A DNA stretch of 64,000 bases, taken from positions 569,933 through 633,932 of the forward strand of contig ML996692.1 of assembly GCA_010356995.1 (NCBI GenBank), given 5' to 3'. This document shows, piece after piece, positions 48,283 to 60,965 of the stretch (its first letter is position 1; each line of letters begins with the position of its first letter). This DNA comes from Trichodelitschia bisporula. Lineage: Eukaryota; Ascomycota; Dothideomycetes; Phaeotrichales; Phaeotrichaceae. Both the position numbers and the translations under genes were made by a program. The notes under the pieces are model-generated. The model worked only from the letters and a program-made list of their open reading frames with translations, was not told where the DNA came from and searched no databases.

Positions 48283-48840
48283 GGCGAAGGTAGACTGAAA
48301 GAAGCAAGCTTAAGTTGAAGGTTAGCAACTAGTCAATTTGCAGAGATATTGTTAGGCTATTTTCTCACAAATGCATTCCTATTGACCTTCGGCCTTGTGT
48401 AGGGAGGGCGATATCACGCGAGTTTGAAAAGAGGAACGAGATGAGAAAAGAGCACAGAGGCAAAGAACGAGCAGGGCTGAGGACTGGACAAGGGTAGCTG
48501 GTTACGTATGACGTTACGCGCCGTGGTGTGGCTGAGCAGCTTCGCCAGCAGTGATGGTGGCGTGTGCCTGGCGTTTTACGTTGCTATGTCGAAGGCAGCT
48601 GCGGCGAACGCTTCAATCACTTCTTTTCAACATCTCCCTTTGCCTGTTACTTGCATATCTGGCCGGACCATCCGAACTTCTGCTTTGCTCCTCCTCCGGG
48701 AGCGGACGACAAGCCCTGACATACCCAGTGGCTTACCTCACGCCTAGTTCTACCGTACTGTATATGATGGTACTGCCTCTCACCACTCTGCATGCCCAAA
48801 CACCCCACTTCAACATAGAGCTTTCTGCCAAACCGCCAAT
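48283..48840. other. Divergent promoter between lipase and arrestin-like gene
   Basis: This 558-bp region separates two divergent starts. It contains no gene and no motif that I can assign with confidence. Confidence 0.55.
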
Positions 48841-50447
48841 ATGAGTATCCGGTACATTTTTGATGACCCCAGAAGCCACTACACCAACCTCGATGTCGTC
48901 AAGGGAAAGGTGGTGCTGAGTGTGTCGAGTCCGATGAGCATCAACTTCATCACTGTTAAGCTCGAAGGAGAATCAAGAACACGTCTGCTGGCACCTCCAC
49001 GTCCAGGCTACAATGAACGCCCACGGCCCCTGTTAGAGATCCACAAGGTGTGCAATTTTTCTTTCAGATATTTACTGCTCATGACTCACTAACTCTGCTT
49101 AAGCTCCTCTACCGGGTCATTACTGTTTTCCCCCCAACTCAAGAACTTCAGCACACTGGATCTTCGCGTGTGTTTGCCGCAGGCCAATATGCCTATCCAT
49201 TCGAGTTCAAGGTAGGTCTTGATCATGCTGAGATCGTAAGCAATGCCTGAACCCGAGTAGATTCCATTCAACAACAACTGCAATGCAGTAAATGTCCTCA
49301 ATCCGACAAAGCCCTTTGGTGGGCTGCCTCTTGAAATGGCCCGGCCGCCGGCTCGGCATGTGCGAACTACTCTCCCTCCATCTATCTACTTTCCAGGAGA
49401 GGCTGAGATTCGCTACTACGTCAAGGCTACTGTTAATCGACCGGGACTGTTCAAGGAGAACCTCCGAGCCTTGCACAATATAAATCTTGTTCCTATTGAG
49501 CCACCCCGAGAAGTAACTGCCGGCGAAGCGTATGCGAGAGTGCAACACCAATTTTTGCACGGCGAACCCCCCAAGAACAGCGGAATCACAAGCCTGTTCA
49601 AAGGAAAAGAGAGCATACCGCCGTCACCATCAACGTCCCTCCCGCCAGCAAGGATCAGCGTAGACATCAGACTGCCGAATCCGCCTGTCCTCACCTGTGG
49701 CCAGGACATTCCACTCAGAGTCCTCATCAAACAACTGAGTGAACGGAGCGAGGAGCTGTATCTCCAGACACTACAGATTGAGCTAATTGCCACTACCCGT
49801 GTGCAGGCTCACGAGGCTGTTCGGGATGAAAAGGGCAGCTGGGTGATAATAAGCTTGACGAACCTCAAGCAACCTATCGGCTCCAAAACTGATGCAATCG
49901 ACACTGAAACCGCGCTTACCAAGGAGCTTTGGTATGGACACAAGTTACCAAACACTGTCTCCCCAACATTCATCACTTGCAACATCCAGCGAAGTTATGA
50001 GCTTGTTGTCTCCGTTGGCCTGTCATATGGGTCGCTAAAATCCACATATGTACGTGTACAGTGTCGCGCTTGGGGCCCTGGCTGACAACATTAAAGGATC
50101 AGTTTACGGTCAAAACCCTTCGCCTAGCCGTGAAGGTGTTTTCAGGTATCAGGCCTCCCGATGCTCTCCTCAAACGTATGGAAACTGGACCTGAGCGGCC
50201 CATCCTTTCAGGCCCCAGCGTACCGGCTGGCGCTGGCGCTGTTCCTCCTGCATATCAGAGCCCAGCGCCAGGCCCGTCAAACGCTGGGCCTGCTCCTCAG
50301 AATGCGCCTCCGTATGAGGAAGCACCACCGAGCTATGAAGATGCCATCGCTTTGGATCTCCCGCCGGTATCCGGGCCTAGGCCGGAATACCGGCCACCTC
50401 CAGCCCCAGAAGGAGGAGACTCACGGCTGGCGGATGAGAAGAGATGA
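48841..50447 (+). CDS. Arrestin-like trafficking adaptor with PPxY motifs
   Basis: Four exons, 48841-49047, 49104-49211, 49261-50049 and 50097-50447, give 484 residues, all in phase 0. The N-terminal arrestin fold is recognisable in VVKGKVVLSVSSPMSINFIT, then VKLEGESRTR, the GQYAYPFEFKIPFNNNC strand pair (about 94-112) and the LPPSIYFPGEAEIRYYVKAT strand. A second arrestin domain follows (about 190-385). The tail is Pro-rich and carries PPAY at 418-421 and PPSY at 445-448, ligands for WW domains of the ubiquitin ligase Rsp5/HulA. Related yeast ART and Aspergillus proteins (CreD, ArtA, PalF families) direct ubiquitination and endocytosis of permeases. Which transporter it serves is unknown. 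It lies 519 bp upstream of the xylanase on the same strand. Confidence 0.85.
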
Positions 50448-50966
50448 TCAAACGGTGAGACGTGTCTGACGAATGAGATATCTGTCGCTTATGACAGTTT
50501 CACGACATGGGCTGAACGTTTATGATTTTGAAGGTTTACTTTGCTAAATCTGGCTACGCCACGTGAAACTTCGTTGTCCTCAAATTTCTTTCGATTGCAT
50601 ATGCAGTTGAAAGGCTATAGTTACTTGTTTTGGGGGAGTAAGTCATCGACAACTAAATGTAGTAGACCGTAACGACACTCTGCGGCAGTAGCGCCCATGA
50701 GCCGCCATTTCATTTATATGACGCACCATACCCAGGACACGAGTGTTTGCCCGTCCACCACATAGCCATGCCCTCTACCTCCATCAGTGATGGGAATGCC
50801 TTCTGACCTCTGCTATCCACATTTAGCCCTCTGCCTCTCCGCGGATAAATATGCCTAGAGAGGCTCAATTAGGAAAACCAACGCACTCAGGGCTAATGTA
50901 CGGACAATGTATAAGCAGCGCCCAGTGGCATTGACTTCAAGCAATACAGTCTAAAACTCCTCCGCC
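50448..50966 (+). promoter_or_regulatory. Xylanase promoter with XlnR-like and CreA-like sites
   Basis: TTTAGCC at 50822-50828 is the complement of GGCTAAA, the full binding consensus of the xylanolytic activator XlnR/Xyr1. A second site, GGCTAAT, lies on the + strand at 50891-50897. Between them, CTCCGC at 50837-50842 reads GCGGAG on the other strand and fits the CreA consensus SYGGRG. A TATAA box is at 50910-50914, about 53 bp before the ATG at 50967. Together these suggest induction by xylan breakdown products and repression by glucose. All are short sequence matches. Confidence 0.55.
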
Positions 50967-52117
<1,151 letters not shown>

Positions 52118-52555
52118 GGCAGTTAGCAATCGAGCACAGTGTTATGGCGAAGCTTCAGTATATTATGAGAAAAGGGGGACCAGCAGCTTATCAAAAGGGT
52201 TCCGCTGCTAACGGCCATATCTGGTAAGGCTGTGATATAGCACGCCGATAAGCGCAAGCCACAGCCGCGCTGAATGTTGGATTGCCTCCCGAATCGAAAC
52301 AAGAAGAAGAAGGAGCGAACTGCAAAGGCCGGCTGGGAGATCAAATATGCCTTCCATCAGGGTTGTATCTTAGCTTACTATGGCTCCGTACTCCAATCTT
52401 GCTCGAGGCCGCGCCTTTAGAACTAAATCTCAAATACCGCCCTAGAAAGTGAGGCATTAAAAGCAAGCTTTACAGCCCTTTGAAGATGTGCGCCTCAGCA
52501 ACTTCGGAGAGTTTGTGGTTTGACACCAGCAATGTCGTCGTCCCAGTACCAAGTA
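52118..52555. other. Convergent 3' flanks of xylanase and FRG1
   Basis: This 438-bp stretch lies between two converging genes. It should contain their polyadenylation sites. No gene is visible. Confidence 0.55.
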
Positions 52556-53359
52556 TTACGCATATTTGTCGTGCTTTCCTTTGACTTTGACATCCAAAAG
52601 TCGCTCATGGAAATCCCCTTCTCGACGAGCCTTCTTCAACATCTTGACATCCGCATCATCCAGCTTTCTCCCAACCATTTCCTCTAACTCTTTCCTGCTG
52701 ATCCGACCCCTCGCCCTCTCTTCTTTCGCCACCTTTAACTTCGGCTTAAACCGCGCTTGCATCCGTATCCGTAGAGTGCTCCTAAAGTCGATGTTCTCCG
52801 AATCTCCCCTGATCACCTTGTTCCCCTCACCACCGTTCTCGTCGATGGTAACAAACTTCTCCCGCTGCGTCTGCACTGCGAATGTCCCCGGGCTGTCGGC
52901 GACGGGTATACACAGAAAGGACTCCTCGGGTGATATCGCCTCGCGCGTCGCTGCCAAAACGCCAAACTTGTCGCAACCCAGGTACCTTCCATGATGGCTC
53001 TTGAAGCTCAAGCTTTCCGTGCCCGCAACTCGATTTGCAATCCACACCTGACGCACATCGTGTGGTTCTGCCGTACCGGGGTCTGCCTCAACGATATTCT
53101 CCACTGGGATAGCGAACACGGTACCGTTGGCGTCGCAGGAAAGACACGAGGGCTCGTCAGTCGGAAGCACGAAGATGATGGGCCCGGTGATATCGCTCGG
53201 TGCATCGGCACCGACCCAGCTGTCGTCGTCGCCCGCAGCGGTTTGTGAGGTGGAAGGCGCGGCCTTGGTAAGCTGCTGGCCTTCGGTGTCGTCGTCAACC
53301 TGCGTGCGCTTTCTTTTCTTGGGTTTCTTTTCGCCTTTGAACATGAGGGCCTTGACCAT
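52556..53359 (-). CDS. FRG1-like nuclear protein
   Basis: This is an intronless minus-strand frame of 267 residues. A Lys-rich N-terminus (KGEKKPKKRKR) acts as a likely nuclear/nucleolar signal. An acidic linker follows, then a beta-trefoil fascin-like domain from about 60 to 200, with GPIIFVLPTDEPSCLSCDANG, the ESLSFKSHHGRYLGCDKFGV strand pair and FVTIDENGG. The basic tail FKPKLKVAKEERARGRISRK, ending in RREGDFHERLLDVK, is the family's C-terminal signature. FRG1 proteins associate with spliceosomal complexes and F-actin in animals. The fungal role is probably in mRNA or ribosome biogenesis. Divergent from the oxygenase-like gene with 343 bp between starts. Confidence 0.88.
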   Translation of the reverse strand: MVKALMFKGEKKPKKRKRTQVDDDTEGQQLTKAAPSTSQTAAGDDDSWVGADAPSDITGPIIFVLPTDEPSCLSCDANGTVFAIPVENIVEADPGTAEPHDVRQVWIANRVAGTESLSFKSHHGRYLGCDKFGVLAATREAISPEESFLCIPVADSPGTFAVQTQREKFVTIDENGGEGNKVIRGDSENIDFRSTLRIRMQARFKPKLKVAKEERARGRISRKELEEMVGRKLDDADVKMLKKARREGDFHERLLDVKVKGKHDKYA

Positions 53360-53702
53360 AGTTGCGAGGGTGGAGGTGCGGGCTTAGACGTGTGGGAGAA
53401 CTTTCTGCGGTGTGCTTCTGTTTGTTCGGAAAATTGGAGCAGCTGGTTGGATGCAATGATCCAAAGTGGAGCGACCGTGTCGAGAGGTCGCGAAGCGCGT
53501 GAAGTCGGGCTCTAGGCTCAAGAAGGCGCTTGGCAAGCCACCCCGGCCGACAACTTCCAAATCGGGATTTCGGCAACTTTCAGTAGGCAGGCACGAGATG
53601 TTTCATTTCGACGTCACGTTGTGTGACATTAATTTCGACTATTCAACTCCAGACGACCCCCGTTGAAGAATATTTGATACTGAGTTCGACAAAAGCTTCA
53701 AA
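53360..53702. other. Divergent promoter between FRG1 and the oxygenase-like gene
   Basis: Both genes must share this 343-bp spacer for initiation. I see no clear TATA box or recognisable factor site. Confidence 0.5.
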
Positions 53703-54857
53703 ATGTCTACGAGCAGCATAAAGTTCCAAGAGCCAGTTACAGTGAGCCTCCGTGAGCTTCAGAAAGGTACTGTTTGCCTACCCGCCCCTCTGAATGCGGA
53801 ATGCTTACTGTTCCAGGATCTGTGCCGTTTGAGACGCTTGAAGAAGCATTTGGCTCCAGCTCGCTAGGGATAATTGTGGTGAAAGACCTCTCTCCACAGT
53901 TTGTGGACCTGCGCCGTTCTTTGTTATCGTACGCCTCTTATCTTGCGAATCTTCCTCAAGACGAGCTAGGTATGTACAGACTGCTCGTGGGAGCTGCTCT
54001 CACATTTCCCAGCAAAGCTCGAGCACGAGCAGTCAAAATGGCTCGTCGGATGGTCCTGCGGCAAGGAGACGCTGAAAGACGGACACTTCGACACATTGAA
54101 GGGCTCCTTTTATGTCAATTGCAACCCGTCCTTTGCCGAAACCAAAATCCAGGCTGAACTGGCTGACCGATATCCCGGCTTCCCGGAATACACGGCATTA
54201 AACGTCTGGCCCTCTGAAAGCGTCCTCCCGGGCTTTGAGCCTGCCTTTCGGGAGCTATGTATGCTGATTACTGAAACGGCAGCCCTGGTTGCCCGGGCAT
54301 GCGACCAGTATGCCGAAGGGAGAATCAAAGGCTATAAGCCCGGCTACCTTGAGCACGTTGTCACAACGAGCCATGTATCCAAAGCCAGACTGCTCCACTA
54401 CTTTCCTCAGCCCTACGGAAGCTCTTCCGGCGACGAGGACGACTGGTGTGCCACACACGTGGACCACGGCTGTCTGACTGGCCTGACCTCCGCCATGTTT
54501 GTGGACGAAGAGAAGCACCCACCCGTCCTTTCGGACGGATTTGCTCCTCTACCTGAACTGGATGGTTCACCGGACCCCAAAGCCGGGCTTTATATTCGGT
54601 CCAGGTCCGGTGAAACTGTGAAAGTCGGGCTCCCGAAAGACTGTCTAGCATTCCAGACGGGTGAAGCCCTCGAGACCATCACCAAGGGCAAGTTTAAGGC
54701 GGTACCGCACTTCGTCCGCGCGGCTGGGCCTGGTAAAGGGGGGAGGATCGCCCGCAATACACTCGCACTCTTTACCCAACCCAATCTGTGGGAGATGGTG
54801 GACGAGAAGCGGGACTTTGCGGCCTTTGCTAAGGAGATTGTTGAGCGAAACCATTAA
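53703..54857 (+). CDS. 2-oxoglutarate/Fe(II)-dependent oxygenase-like protein
   Basis: Three exons, 53703-53766, 53817-53969 and 54013-54857, give 353 residues. Donors are GTACTG and GTATGT, and introns are 50 and 43 nt. The double-stranded beta-helix has a complete facial triad: H221 and D223 in CATHVDHGCLTGLT, and H305 in VPHFVRA. R320 in RIARNTLALFTQP is a likely 2-oxoglutarate carboxylate ligand. The N-terminal stretch LVGWSCGKETLKDGHFDTLK and then KGSFYVNC matches a group of fungal proteins labelled clavaminate-synthase-like or isopenicillin-N-synthase-like, whose substrates are unknown. No biosynthetic cluster surrounds it, so a housekeeping or small-molecule hydroxylation role is as likely as secondary metabolism. 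No signal peptide. Confidence 0.85.
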
Positions 54858-56490
54858 TACCAACTCTCAACGCCAAAGTATTTGTCCAGCGGCTTGCCTT
54901 ACCTGGCAGTACTGCGATATTGTCGCTGTGCGCAGTGGCAGTCAGTCCAGGCAGCCTGTTGGCAGTACACTTCAGCGAGGAGAATTCTAAGCTGGCCGTG
55001 AAGCTGTCTGAGTGGCGATTGCCTTGAAGAAAGCGATATCGGTAAAAGATTCTGATCTGAAGTGATCTGAAGTGATTTGCGTTGGGGTAGCGCCGGTAGT
55101 GGGTATTGCATCGACTATGTAGCTTATATTGAGGGTTACGTTGATGGCGGATGCTTTATGAGAGCTATGTCGCTAAAGTTGATGGTAAAGGCTTCGGAGC
55201 AACAACTCTTTTCGCTCGGTTGACCGTGGTTTCGCTCATCCTGGTGGCGTGCACATGTTCACTCTAGATCTCCTTTGACGTTCCGAAAACGAGCGAAATA
55301 CCATCTAGGTATATTCTTCACCCAGATGCCGGATCTACCTGATATTCTCCTCTTTGGGACGGCCCCTGGGACATATACTCCACGAGGCTCGGCCTGATAA
55401 TGGCGCAACCCGACACCTAGTGCAATGCCCAACCAACAATCGTACCAACTCTCGATCCAGACGCAAAACAGATCCCACCCGCGCCGATCCGCAAATCCAG
55501 ATCTGTACCATACGATACCTGCATCGCCCATCGGAAGTCGGCAGCAATGAAACGTGCCCCCCCAGTCGTCGCTCCGTGCACGCGCCCCGAAAGTATTGAT
55601 ATACAAAGAGCAGCCCTACGCCACCATACGGCTTGCGGTTCCTTGATACCTGTCAATCACGAACGCCCCGCACCGGGCGCGATCCACCGCTGCGCCTGAT
55701 AATTAGCCCTAGGGTCCCGACCGCGGACCGCACGGCCGGAGACGAGGAGGCATGTCCATGATCGGGGCATCGGGCTGCACCACCGCGGCCTCTCCACGAT
55801 GCGAGGCTACTTACAACGGTCCGGATGTGCCGAGTACGTTCACTCGCGTGTAGCCTCCCTAAGGTACTTACATGGTGAATCTGCGGTATTCCCGCGGCCA
55901 AGGCTGGCTAAGCTTTTCTACAGGTGTGCGGATTTGGCAAGTCATCCCGGTGAAGGGCGATATTGAGGTGCAGGGATGAGGCTTGCACGGAGAGCGATGC
56001 GGCGCGGCGATTGCGTGGCTGCGGGGGGGAATGTTAAGGTGGGTAAGCGGCGGGTGTGCGAGCTCTCGGCTTTACGCTTCTGAAGTGGGGTGGGGGCGAG
56101 CATATGGGCTGACGGTGAGTGCTGCGGGCGCAGCACCGGTGGGATACTGTTTGGAGGGGATTAGTTACCTGTCGAGCAGCGCGGAGGAAAAGAGTGCGAG
56201 CGATGAGATGGCTTAAAGAAGCCGTAGTCCCGTCTATAGTTGGCCCATATGATACAATGACGCTAGGCTCGTTCTCAGCATCCCTTGCGCGAAGTACTCC
56301 GTCTTGTGGTAGTGAACGGTGTTTCCCAGTGTCGCGTTTCCAACGACGGCCTTTGGGTGGTTATTGTTCGTGAGGTAGTGATTTGGCGTGGGGTTGTCGT
56401 GGTATGGTATTCAATGGCTGGATTGGGGTCGTAGTAGATGATGACCGACCTGCGAAGCTTAGTATTGCCTGAACGGACTCAGGGTAAGCC
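54858..56490. other. Intergenic region with no supported gene
   Basis: About 1.6 kb follows the oxygenase-like gene. Overlapping frames on the minus strand at 55259-55656 read as plausible protein in more than one frame, which argues for chance. I could not find splice signals that turn them into a gene. Confidence 0.45.
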
Positions 56491-56922
56491 TTACTCGAAG
56501 CAAGCACCTCGGGCCGCGTCACAGTCTCGCTTGGTGCTCGTCGACTCTCTGGTGTGGACCGATGCATATACCATAGGTTCCCAGACCGTCGCTCTGCCAC
56601 TCTGTTAGTCACGCGCCGTCGAAAACCACGATAGAATCCTACCTTCCGGTTTGCACCGCAGGCACCGGGACCATGTGTGTGATGACTGAAGTCATTGGTC
56701 TTGTTGATACGACAGGGTAGAAAAAGATCTGCTCCGTGCAAGCTACTTGGACCCTCTGCACCGTATTTACTGATGCCGGTGTAGGCTGTGCTGCTGCGGT
56801 AGGAGTAGGCTCGACAGTTTCAGCAACGGTAGCACTGAATCCAGGTTAGCGAGCTCCAAAGGCGTTTTGGGGCCGTACCTGAGAAGGCTAAAGCCGGCAA
56901 AGAGTAAACTGAAGGCCAGCAT
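56491..56922 (-). CDS. Small secreted protein candidate
   Basis: I assembled this from splice signals on the minus strand. Exon 1 at 56879-56922 encodes MLAFSLLFAGFSLLS, a strong signal peptide. A 44-nt intron (donor GTACGG) follows. Exon 2 at 56643-56834 continues ATVAETVEPTPTAAAQPTP and runs through a cysteine-containing stretch (VACTEQIFFYPVV). The second donor is GTAGGA. For the last exon two acceptors are possible. One starts at 56599 and ends at 56491 after TVWEPMVYAS and DCDAARGACFE, adding two cysteines. The other starts at 56601 and runs to 56361 in another frame. The Thr/Pro-rich mature part fits a small secreted or cell-wall protein. Function is unknown, and effector-like is only a possibility. 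Introns of 41-44 nt are at the short end for this genome. Confidence 0.5.
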
Positions 56923-59260
56923 GTTGTCGGCCTAACGAATGACAATAGGGAAAAATGAATGTTAGTGGCGAGCTGCGCGAAGAATGCCTTCAGTGGGACC
57001 GCTTCATGTTGTACCAATACCTGCGGCCATCAAGCTTTAGGATGTTAATGAATGTGCGATTGCAAATTGCAATCCCGCTATCAGGTTAGTCCAAAAGGCG
57101 GGAGCATGGTCTGCGCCGAAGCCGTAGCGAATTTGGACAAACGGACTGCTGCACGTCACCAAATATCCCGAATATAGAGTCTGTAGAGGATTGCAGGCTA
57201 TGGCTTGAGGGCTAAGTCGCGCAGGGGCCGCGAGGAGACGCTCGTATATCTGTACCAGGCGTCCAGAAGATCACCCGAGGGTGCGAAAGGCGCAAAATTG
57301 TTGCCTTCCGTCCACCAGTAAGCTGATGAGATTCATTCCACTTCTTATGCCACGCGCGAAAAATTCCCCGTAGCCTTGACAACTTGGCGACTGAGATTGA
57401 CCTGGGCGTGCAAGTCACCGCCAAAAGAGGGTGGTGATCCAGTGCTATGAGACTAGCATATCGCTCCCCAAAATAGCAAGCAGAGCAGTCTCATGGCTAG
57501 GAGAGATTTCCAGGTGAGGTCGGCAGTCTCTGTACCTAGTAGAAGAAGGCCCATTCGCGTGTCGCCATCATTGACTCAAATCCAGAAGACCTCGGATCCA
57601 AAGAGACGGTTAAGATGCCGTCGAGCGCAAGGGGTCACGACGACTGTAATTAAGGAACGAAAATGGAATCAAAGGGCTCGCAGGTAGTGATGGGATCGGG
57701 AAGGAGCCGAGAAGGGGATTCCAATAATGCTCTGAACCGCATTCATGGCGCCAGGATAGTGTGATATGCGTTCGTCATGATACCCTTGTAGCGATAGATG
57801 GCCGGGACCATCCACAACGTCCATCGTACATTCCGAAGATAATGGCATCCCGGTCGCACTGTAAGCTTCATAATAAAATTAGGGCTTCTAGTGGATATGG
57901 TGATCAGCACATCTTCATCTCATAGATAGAGCGATCAACTACAGTTGGTGTCCTTATAGACAGGGAGCTTCTCGATTGGCCGTGTAAACGAGCACAGTTC
58001 CATGTGTTGAGCAAATTCTGGGACGGCCAGACCGCTCAAGCGTCGTCTGTTGAATCCAGATCAAAGTGGCCCAAACCATCGCTGACGTAAAAGCCTGGCT
58101 CGGCAAGACTGGAACTGTCTGCTGAGCTATACCGGTAACCTAACGAGCTGAGGTGGCGAGGAGGTGCTGTGGTAGACTTGGTAAGCCAAACCACTGAAGC
58201 CAAAGTGTCAGTCAGCGTCGTGACGCTGGGCATCCACAGACGCGGTCTATTTCCCGGTCTGGAGCTTCCGGCGTGTGGAATGGCTTGCCATTGCCTGCGC
58301 CGCTCGAACAGCACTGGGTGGTGGTTGTGACTTCCCGAGTCTCAAGTTACATCGTGGCTTCCCGAGTCCTAAGTGCATCGCAACTGCAAGGACGGAGCAG
58401 ATGGCATTACAACAGCGCAAGGCGGAGTCCAAACATCCGTACATCCGTACACGAAGCAACAACATCATTGGGCATGAAAGGGCAAATTCGACGACTCGTG
58501 ATACATGCGGTCATCACGGCCCGAAGCGGAATAGGGGCCCCCGTCAAGATTTGTGGCGGTCTACACGAGCCTTGCCACGCTGATAACTGAAATACGGGTT
58601 TCCGGGTGTGGCCGTGCAATTCTGATACGGGCAGGTAAGGCGCGCAATGTTTTGTCGAAGTTGCATCGTGGAGCGGAGACTATTGAGGTTGGAAATATAA
58701 AAGGCGAGGGCAGAGGGGAAGAAAAAGAAGTGGCGCCGATGTCAAGTGGTGGGTCGTGACGCAGCGATGATGCAACTGTCAGCCCTACAACCAGTCCTAT
58801 CTTACCGGTTCTCTCGTAGCTCCAAGAGCTAGTTCGAGAGTCGGGAAGGAAGAGAACCGCTTCACCGTGGCGGTGCGGGGGATGCGACGCCAAGAGTCGC
58901 CATTTATGGTAAGCACGGTTTGCACCAGAGCCACTTACACAAGCCACCCGGCCACCGGCCAAGAGAAGCAACCGCAATCCTGATGTCAGCCCGCCCACAC
59001 CTGCAAGTGTGATGGGATGGGTACGGAGTACAATTGTGAAGACCCCCTTCCTTCCCTCTCCCAAGACCTCCCATCATCTTCTTTACCTCTTGTTTCCATT
59101 CACCTAACCCACCCGCCGGAACTCTATCACATTTCCAAACAACTATCCCATTCCTGCTACCAATTCCGTTGACAACCTTATCCTTGGCTTGTGCAGCATT
59201 TAGCCAGACAGTACTGCTTTCCGAAAGCATCCTGTTTCTCCAACCCGCATCTCCGAAACC
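56923..59260. other. Intergenic region between secreted-protein candidate and GPI-type protein
   Basis: About 2.3 kb holds two divergent promoters. A minus-strand frame at 58036-58314 and one at 58561-59064 are open but have no family features and overlap the C/T-rich leader of the gene starting at 59261. I see no supported gene. Confidence 0.45.
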
Positions 59261-60240
59261 ATGCGTCATCAGATCTTGATCTGGCTCTTCACCCTCTGGG
59301 TCGTCAACGCGCTCTCCATCCCTGGCCACAATACACCTCTTGCCCTACGCAATGAAGGACTGAACGCGTTGTGGAAGCGTAAAGGCGGCGGCGGTGGTGG
59401 CAAGGGAGGCGGCGGCGGCGGCTCTAGCAGCAGTTCCGGCAGCAGCAGTTCCGGCAGCAGTTCCGGTAGCAGCTCGGGCAGCAGCTCGGGCAGTTCCAGT
59501 GGAGGAAGTATGTTGTCCCTTCATCTCACAGCGCCTCGGTCTTCGCGTCCCAAAGTCCCCATAGCGCTTTCATCCGTTCTTCACTAACGCGCCTAGGTCG
59601 CACGGGTGGCTCTTCTGGTAAAGCTTCCAGATACGGCTCAACACCTTCTTCATCCAAAACCACTAACCGTGCCTCAGTGGGATCCAATGCAGGCGGACGC
59701 TCCGGTTCCGGTTCCGGCGTGCAACCTTCGTACGGCGGTGGGCGCTACTACGGCGGTGGCGCTAGGGTTCCATATGCCGCGGGTGGGCGATCTCCGGCCG
59801 GCCTTGTCGCCCTTGGTCTCCTCCCGATTGCAGGACTAGCTTTCTTCGCAGGCGCCTGGCTGTACCCTGCCTACCTCTACCCTTACTCGCACCCGTATAC
59901 CTTCCACAACGCGTCGGCAAACAACGGAACTGGCGCCAATCAAACCAAGCCGGTCAAGTGTCTGTGCCAGCAGTACAGCGTGTGTGGCTGCGACGAGAAC
60001 GACGACCAGTCGTACCTGGCCTCTTTGCTCGGGAACGGATCCACGGAGGCTCTAAATTCGTCGCTCGTCCGCGTTGCCAACGTGAACAATACGGACACCA
60101 TCTTCCTCAATGGGACGTTGCCGAACGGAACTACGGCTGCGGGAGGCTCCGACAGCGCGGCGGCCCTGAATCTGCCCCACAAGGCCCTCGGATATGTCGT
60201 CATTGCGACTGCCGTGACCCTGGCCGTTTTCAGTTTGTAA
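59261..60240 (+). CDS. Gly/Ser-rich secreted, probably GPI-anchored surface protein
   Basis: Two exons, 59261-59507 and 59597-60240, give 296 residues. The donor is GTATGT and the acceptor CCTAG follows a CTAAC branch site. A signal peptide (MRHQILIWLFTLWVVNA) is followed by a KR site and a striking low-complexity region of glycines and then GSSS/SSGS repeats at about 42-83. A second Gly-rich stretch, a hydrophobic segment (LVALGLLPIAGLAFFAGAWL) and a region with several NGT/NAS/NNT glycosylation sites and four cysteines (CLCQQYSVCGC) follow. The end, LGYVVIATAVTLAVFSL, looks like a GPI-attachment signal. The layout matches a fungal family of Gly-rich proteins of unknown function (I believe labelled DUF7732). 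A cell-surface or wall role is inferred. Confidence 0.8.
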
Positions 60241-60965
60241 GCTTCGGATTTCGGTATGAAAGAGACAAAACTTTGAGGTTTGGAGCGGGTAAAGGCGTTT
60301 GAGGTTGGATTGGTGTTTGCTGGGAAGTGGGACTTTGCTCCGTTAGGCCGCTCGCTTGGAACTGGTAATGTGTTACTCTAACGTCGTACGTTTTCATGCA
60401 AGAAAGCATGCATCACAAGCTCCATGCGCACATGGCTGCCTTCGTGATGCGCCAATCCTGACTCGTATAGCAAAAACTTGGCTCCAAGATCTGAGCGGCT
60501 TGATAAGTGAGGTTGAGGTGTGAAGTCGGACGATATAACCCTGCAATATTCATATATATATATATCACGTCAAGCCACAGCCTGCTCCGCATAGCCCTGA
60601 GCGTCGTCATGGGCATCGAGCAAGGCTGAAAATGGCGAGATATTTTTTCTTTTTCTTGCGATATGCACACTGGCTCATACGGTAACTCTCAGAGAACCGA
60701 GAAGGGGAGAGATCGTGATGAGATACATCAGGTACTGCGTTCAAGCCCACCATCCGCTATCGTGAGAGTAGGAAGTCACGTCTGAGCTTCAAAGGGTTGG
60801 GAAACCCACGCCTTGAACTGCAAGTGAAGGTGCGTCTGGAGAGCGAGGAAAGACGAGATTTATCTGATGAGATTATCTGACTGATGACAGGAAAAAGCAA
60901 CGCCCAGAAACTCCCACCAAGACTCCTGGACATCACATCGCCACCCTCATCGCCGCCGCTAACCG
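60241..60965. other. Convergent intergenic region
   Basis: This 0.7-kb stretch lies between two converging genes and includes a short (TA)n run at about 60548-60564. No gene is visible. Confidence 0.55.

Noticed and set aside
55259-55656. Protein-like frames on the minus strand after the oxygenase-like gene
   Set aside because: More than one frame reads equally well and no splice sites support a gene.
58561-59064. 167-codon minus-strand frame
   Set aside because: It overlaps the pyrimidine-rich leader of the downstream plus-strand gene and has no recognisable domain.
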